Source of the DNA: Prevotella sp. UBA4376
GTDB taxonomy: Bacteria > Bacteroidota > Bacteroidia > Bacteroidales > Bacteroidaceae
DNA length: 10,411 nt
Assembly: GCA_002391185.1 (NCBI GenBank)
Contig: DGRY01000186.1
Coordinates: 1-10,411, forward strand
Reading direction: 5' to 3'
How positions within the stretch are numbered: the stretch's first letter is position 1; each line of letters begins with the position of its first letter. A model generated the notes under the pieces. The model was not told where the DNA came from, did no database searches, and saw only the letters and a program-made list of their open reading frames with translations. Positions 7,997-10,411 of the stretch are shown here, in pieces. Both the position numbers and the translations under genes were made by a program.

Positions 7997-9172
7997 ATGA
8001 GTAAAAATCTAAAACTGACGATAATCCCTGTGATGTTATGCTTTTTTGCGATGGGATTTGTTGATTTGGTTGGAATAGCCTCTAATTATGTAAAAGAGGA
8101 TTTAAATTTAACAGATACTGTTGCCAATGTTTTTCCTTCTTTGGTATTCTTCTGGTTCCTTATTTTCAGCGTGCCTACTGGTGTGTTGATGAATAAGATT
8201 GGGCGTAAGAAGACAGTTATGCTGTCACTTATTGTTACTGTTGTTTCATTACTTCTTCCTATTTTTGGTGAGAACTTCACATTGATGCTTATCTCGTTCT
8301 CATTGTTGGGTATTGGTAATGCTTTGATGCAGACATCGCTTAATCCATTGGTTTCTCAGGTTAGTGGCGATGCTAATTTGGCGTCAACATTAACATTTGG
8401 TCAGTTTGTTAAGGCCATAGCTTCATTTATGGCTCCTTATATAGCAATGTGGGGTGCAATGGCTTCAATTCCTACCTTTGGTCTTGGATGGCGTGTGTTG
8501 TTCCCTATTTATATGGTAATTGGTGTGTTGGCAACATTGTTGCTTGGTGCATCAACTATTAATGAAGAAATAGCTGAAAAAGCAGAGAGCAATGGTGGTG
8601 TTCTCAAGGAGTTTGCCGACTGTTTCAAGCTTCTTGCTAAACCAATTGTGTTGCTTAGCTTCCTTGGTATAATGTGTCATGTGGGTATCGATGTTGGTAC
8701 CAACACCACAGCTCCTAAGATTTTGATGGAGCGTTTGGGCATGACTCTTAATGATGCTGCTTTTGCAACATCTCTTTATTTTATCTTCCGTACAATAGGT
8801 TGCCTCACAGGTAGTTTCTTTTTGCGTGTGCTCAGTTCAAAGAGTTTCCTCATTATCTCTGTCATAATGATGGCATTGTCAATGGTGGGACTTTTTATTG
8901 GCGACAACAAGGTTGTTCTTTATATTGCTATCGCCCTTGTTGGATATGGCAATTCAAACGTATTCTCAATAATATTCTCTCAGGCACTTCTGAGTGTACC
9001 CGAGAAGAAGAATGAGGTGAGTGGTTTGATGATTATCGGTCTCTTTGGCGGTACAATTTTCCCACTCCTGATGGGACTTGCAAGTGATGCTATCGGACAG
9101 GTTGGTGCGGTAATAGTTATGGCAGTTGGTGTGGCTTATCTTTTCTGCTATATTCCACAAGTGAAAAAATAA
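7997..9172 (+). CDS. MFS inner-membrane sugar importer, probably fructose (BT1758-like)
   Basis: This 391-residue, strongly hydrophobic protein fits 12 membrane helices. Residues 62-72 (GVLMNKIGRKK) match the MFS loop 2-3 signature, and MQTSLNPLVSQVSG at 111-124 resembles the corresponding Asn-Pro segment of FucP-type sugar:proton symporters. A hydrophilic central loop lies around 187-212, between the two six-helix halves. I took the ATG at 7997. An in-frame TTG at 7964 would give 402 residues but overlaps the candidate promoter element and adds a polar leader. Its place after two fructanases and before a fructokinase points to fructose as cargo, as proposed for BT1758; the sequence alone only supports a monosaccharide importer. 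It probably has its own promoter and is co-transcribed with the kinase, 31 bases downstream. Confidence 0.88.
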   Translation: MSKNLKLTIIPVMLCFFAMGFVDLVGIASNYVKEDLNLTDTVANVFPSLVFFWFLIFSVPTGVLMNKIGRKKTVMLSLIVTVVSLLLPIFGENFTLMLISFSLLGIGNALMQTSLNPLVSQVSGDANLASTLTFGQFVKAIASFMAPYIAMWGAMASIPTFGLGWRVLFPIYMVIGVLATLLLGASTINEEIAEKAESNGGVLKEFADCFKLLAKPIVLLSFLGIMCHVGIDVGTNTTAPKILMERLGMTLNDAAFATSLYFIFRTIGCLTGSFFLRVLSSKSFLIISVIMMALSMVGLFIGDNKVVLYIAIALVGYGNSNVFSIIFSQALLSVPEKKNEVSGLMIIGLFGGTIFPLLMGLASDAIGQVGAVIVMAVGVAYLFCYIPQVKK

Positions 9173-9203
9173 ATTCTCACAGTTGAGAAAAAAATACAAG
9201 ATT

Positions 9204-10085
9204 ATGGAAAAAGATAATCGTTATGTAGTCGGTTTAGGTGAAGCACTTTGGGATGTGCTTCCTGAAGGAAAGAAATTGGGTGGTGCCCCAGCTAATTTTG
9301 CATATCATGCAGGGCAGTATGGTTTGAATACCGTTGCTGTTAGTGCTCTTGGAGACGATGCTTTGGCTGAGGAAACAATCCAGCAGTTAGAAGAGAAAAA
9401 GCTGAGATATGAGATGCCTCACGTTCCTTATCCAACAGGAACTGTGCAGGTTGAGCTTGACACCGAGGGTGTTCCTACCTATGATATTAAAGAGAATGTA
9501 GCATGGGACAATATTCCTTTCTCTAAGCCTATTGAGGGTATTGCTCGTAATAGTCGTGCAGTATGCTTTGGTTCGCTTGCTCAGCGCAATGTGGTAAGCA
9601 GAGAAACAATATCGAAGTTCCTCGATCACACTCCATCTGATTGTATTAAGATTTTCGATATCAACTTGCGTCAGCAGTTCTATACCAAGGAAGTTATCCA
9701 GGAATCGTTGAAGCGTTGCAATATCCTAAAGATTAATGATGAGGAACTTATCCTTATAGGCAGAATGTTTGGCTATCCTGGTTTGGATATGGAAAACAAG
9801 TGTTTCTTGATTTTGGGTAAGTATGATCTTGATATGCTTGTGCTCACATGTGGTGTCAATGGTAGTTATGTGTTCACCCCTGGTAAGGTGTATTATCAGC
9901 CTACTCCAAAGGTTGAGGTTGCTGATACTGTTGGTGCCGGAGATTCTTTTACAGGAACATTCTGTGCTGCTATTCTTAATGGAAAATCGGTTGAAGAGGC
10001 TCATAAGTTAGCGGTTAATGTGAGTGCCTATGTATGTACTCAGAATGGTGCTATGCCAGAAATACCAGAGAGATTCAAGTTTTAA
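9204..10085 (+). CDS. PfkB/ribokinase-family fructokinase (BT1757-like)
   Basis: This 293-residue cytoplasmic kinase is of normal family length. PfkB marks are the N-terminal substrate region GEALWDVLPEGKKLGGAPANF (residues 12-32), DINLRQQFY at 152-160, and the C-terminal DTVGAGDSFTGTF at 241-253 with catalytic base D247 and the GAGD anion hole. The GEALWD...GGAPANFA form is the one seen in bacterial fructokinases rather than ribokinases or adenosine kinases. It should phosphorylate fructose with ATP, feeding glycolysis after uptake by the MFS protein just upstream. I chose the ATG at 9204. A TTG at 9183 would add seven residues, but the ATG version begins directly before the first beta strand. 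A 6-bp inverted repeat (9174-9179 with 9184-9189) lies in the short gap. It is the last gene before the terminator at 10146. Confidence 0.94.
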   Translation: MEKDNRYVVGLGEALWDVLPEGKKLGGAPANFAYHAGQYGLNTVAVSALGDDALAEETIQQLEEKKLRYEMPHVPYPTGTVQVELDTEGVPTYDIKENVAWDNIPFSKPIEGIARNSRAVCFGSLAQRNVVSRETISKFLDHTPSDCIKIFDINLRQQFYTKEVIQESLKRCNILKINDEELILIGRMFGYPGLDMENKCFLILGKYDLDMLVLTCGVNGSYVFTPGKVYYQPTPKVEVADTVGAGDSFTGTFCAAILNGKSVEEAHKLAVNVSAYVCTQNGAMPEIPERFKF

Positions 10086-10094
10086 AAAGTTAGA

Positions 10095-10140
10095 GAGATA
10101 AGTATCTCGGTAAATGAGTAAAGCATCTCTGTTGGGAGAT
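10095..10140 (+). other. Twin small hairpins with interchangeable arms in the 3' untranslated region
   Basis: GAGATA (10095-10100) pairs with TATCTC (10103-10108), and ATCTCT (10125-10130) pairs with GGAGAT (10135-10140) with one G-T pair. Because the arms are near-identical, the second arm of the first hairpin can instead pair with the last arm of the second. Alternative foldings are therefore possible in the transcript just before the terminator. Confidence 0.45.
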
Positions 10141-10145
10141 AAATT

Positions 10146-10188
10146 AAATGGGTTCGAAATAGTAGTATTTTGAACCCATTTTTTCTTT
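10146..10188 (+). terminator. Intrinsic terminator at the end of the fructan operon
   Basis: A 15-bp stem (10146-10160 with 10167-10181, one G-T pair, core GGGTTC/GAACCC) with a 6-nt loop AGTAGT is followed by TTTCTTT at 10182-10188, continuing the T-run of the stem. It lies 60 bases after the fructokinase stop. The left flank is A-rich, so it could also work weakly in reverse. This is the clearest terminator in the window. Confidence 0.9.
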
Positions 10189-10196
10189 ACTAAAGT

Positions 10197-10208
10197 TTCG
10201 CAAGCGAA
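10197..10208. repeat. 12-nt inverted repeat TTCGC-AA-GCGAA
   Basis: TTCGC and GCGAA flank AA, giving at best a 4-bp stem with a tetraloop. It lies just after the terminator and before the cloverleaf element. It is short, and its role is unknown. Confidence 0.3.
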
Positions 10209-10241
10209 TTATTTTACTTGAGATTTTAAAAAGAAGAAAAT

Positions 10242-10368
10242 GTGTATGAATGGAATACGGCTCAGAATGAGCCTATAATGATATTGATGCTTGGGTTTTT
10301 AGAAAGCATGCTTTCCAAGCCCAACATCAATATCATTATTCTCTTTCAGAAAGAATCCATTCATACAC
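10242..10368. repeat. 127-nt cloverleaf-like inverted-repeat element (possible MITE or structured RNA)
   Basis: A perfect 13-bp closing stem (GTGTATGAATGGA at 10242-10254 with its complement at 10356-10368) encloses three hairpins. Arm 1: GGCTCA/TGAGCC at 10259-10273 with a GAA loop. Arm 2: a long stem, 10275-10289 with 10325-10339, perfect over 15 bp, extended by five pairs past a bulged C10290, and capped by the 14-nt palindrome GAAAGCATGCTTTC at 10302-10315. Arm 3: TCTTT/AAAGA at 10342-10354 with a CAG loop. The 7-mer AGAAAAT stands just outside on both sides (10235-10241 and 10370-10376, one base off the right arm). No reading frame of note lies inside. It is too long for a tRNA and lacks tRNA signature bases. 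Candidates are a small non-autonomous mobile element, a dispersed palindromic repeat, or a structured RNA. Confidence 0.7.
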
Positions 10369-10379
10369 TAGAAAATAAA

Positions 10380-10409
10380 GTGCTGATGCACCAGTGCGCA
10401 ATCGCGCAA
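10380..10409. repeat. Two adjacent GC-rich hairpins at the window edge
   Basis: GTGC-TGAT-GCAC (10380-10391) is followed three bases later by TGCGC-AATC-GCGCA (10395-10408). Read on the - strand, the first hairpin is followed by the T-rich TTTATTTT, so it could be a weak terminator for a gene converging from the right. The window ends here, so the context is cut off. Confidence 0.35.
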
Positions 10410-10411
10410 AG

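Larger units (their letters stand above)
10189..10411. other. Intergenic tail without a supported gene
   Basis: After the terminator no open frame with coding character is seen on either strand up to the window end. The stretch is AT-rich and occupied by the inverted repeats listed separately. A gene beyond the right edge cannot be judged. Confidence 0.6.

Noticed and set aside
9183..9203. TTG start for the fructokinase
   Set aside because: It adds seven residues beyond the usual family start, and an ATG follows at 9204.
10242..10368. Cloverleaf read as a tRNA or tmRNA
   Set aside because: The closing stem is 13 bp instead of 7, the length is 127 nt, and there is no T-loop GTTCRA motif, anticodon arm geometry or CCA end.
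10086..10411. CRISPR array or integron attC site
   Set aside because: There are no regularly spaced direct repeats. The inverted repeats lack the R-box/L-box core pattern (RYYYAAC with GTTRRRY), and no integrase is nearby.

Overview
The window reads as a Bacteroidetes chromosome fragment, most likely Bacteroidales and perhaps Prevotella-like. The evidence is a SusC/SusD pair, lipoproteins with Cys lipoboxes followed by acidic residues, AT-rich leaders without Shine-Dalgarno motifs, and a TAnnTTTG-type promoter element. All genes are on the + strand and form most of a fructan polysaccharide utilization locus (PUL). The gene order matches the Bacteroides thetaiotaomicron levan/fructan locus BT1763-BT1757 as I remember it; no alignment was run.

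Layout: 1-1215 is the C-terminal 404 residues of a SusC-like TonB-dependent transporter, with its N-terminus off the window. 1259-3019 is a SusD-like lipoprotein. 3076-4494 is a BT1761-like surface glycan-binding lipoprotein with two Ig-like repeats and a C-terminal DUF4960-like domain. 4537-6138 is a GH32 lipoprotein, a candidate surface endo-levanase. 6140-7870 is a second GH32 enzyme with an N-terminal accessory domain and an ordinary signal peptide, a candidate periplasmic exo-fructosidase. After a 21-bp hairpin and a candidate promoter come an MFS sugar importer (7997-9172) and a PfkB-family fructokinase (9204-10085). An intrinsic terminator lies at 10146-10188.

Inferred pathway: surface lipoproteins bind fructan and the surface GH32 cuts it. 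SusC/SusD import the oligosaccharides and the periplasmic GH32 releases fructose. The MFS protein carries fructose across the inner membrane and the kinase phosphorylates it. The usual fructose-sensing hybrid two-component regulator is not in the window.

The final 320 bases hold no convincing gene but many inverted repeats: twin hairpins before the terminator, then a 127-nt cloverleaf-like element (13-bp closing stem, three internal hairpins) flanked by a 7-nt direct repeat, and two short GC-rich hairpins at the edge. The cloverleaf is the least explained feature here. The coding part is a well-known type of system, not a new one.
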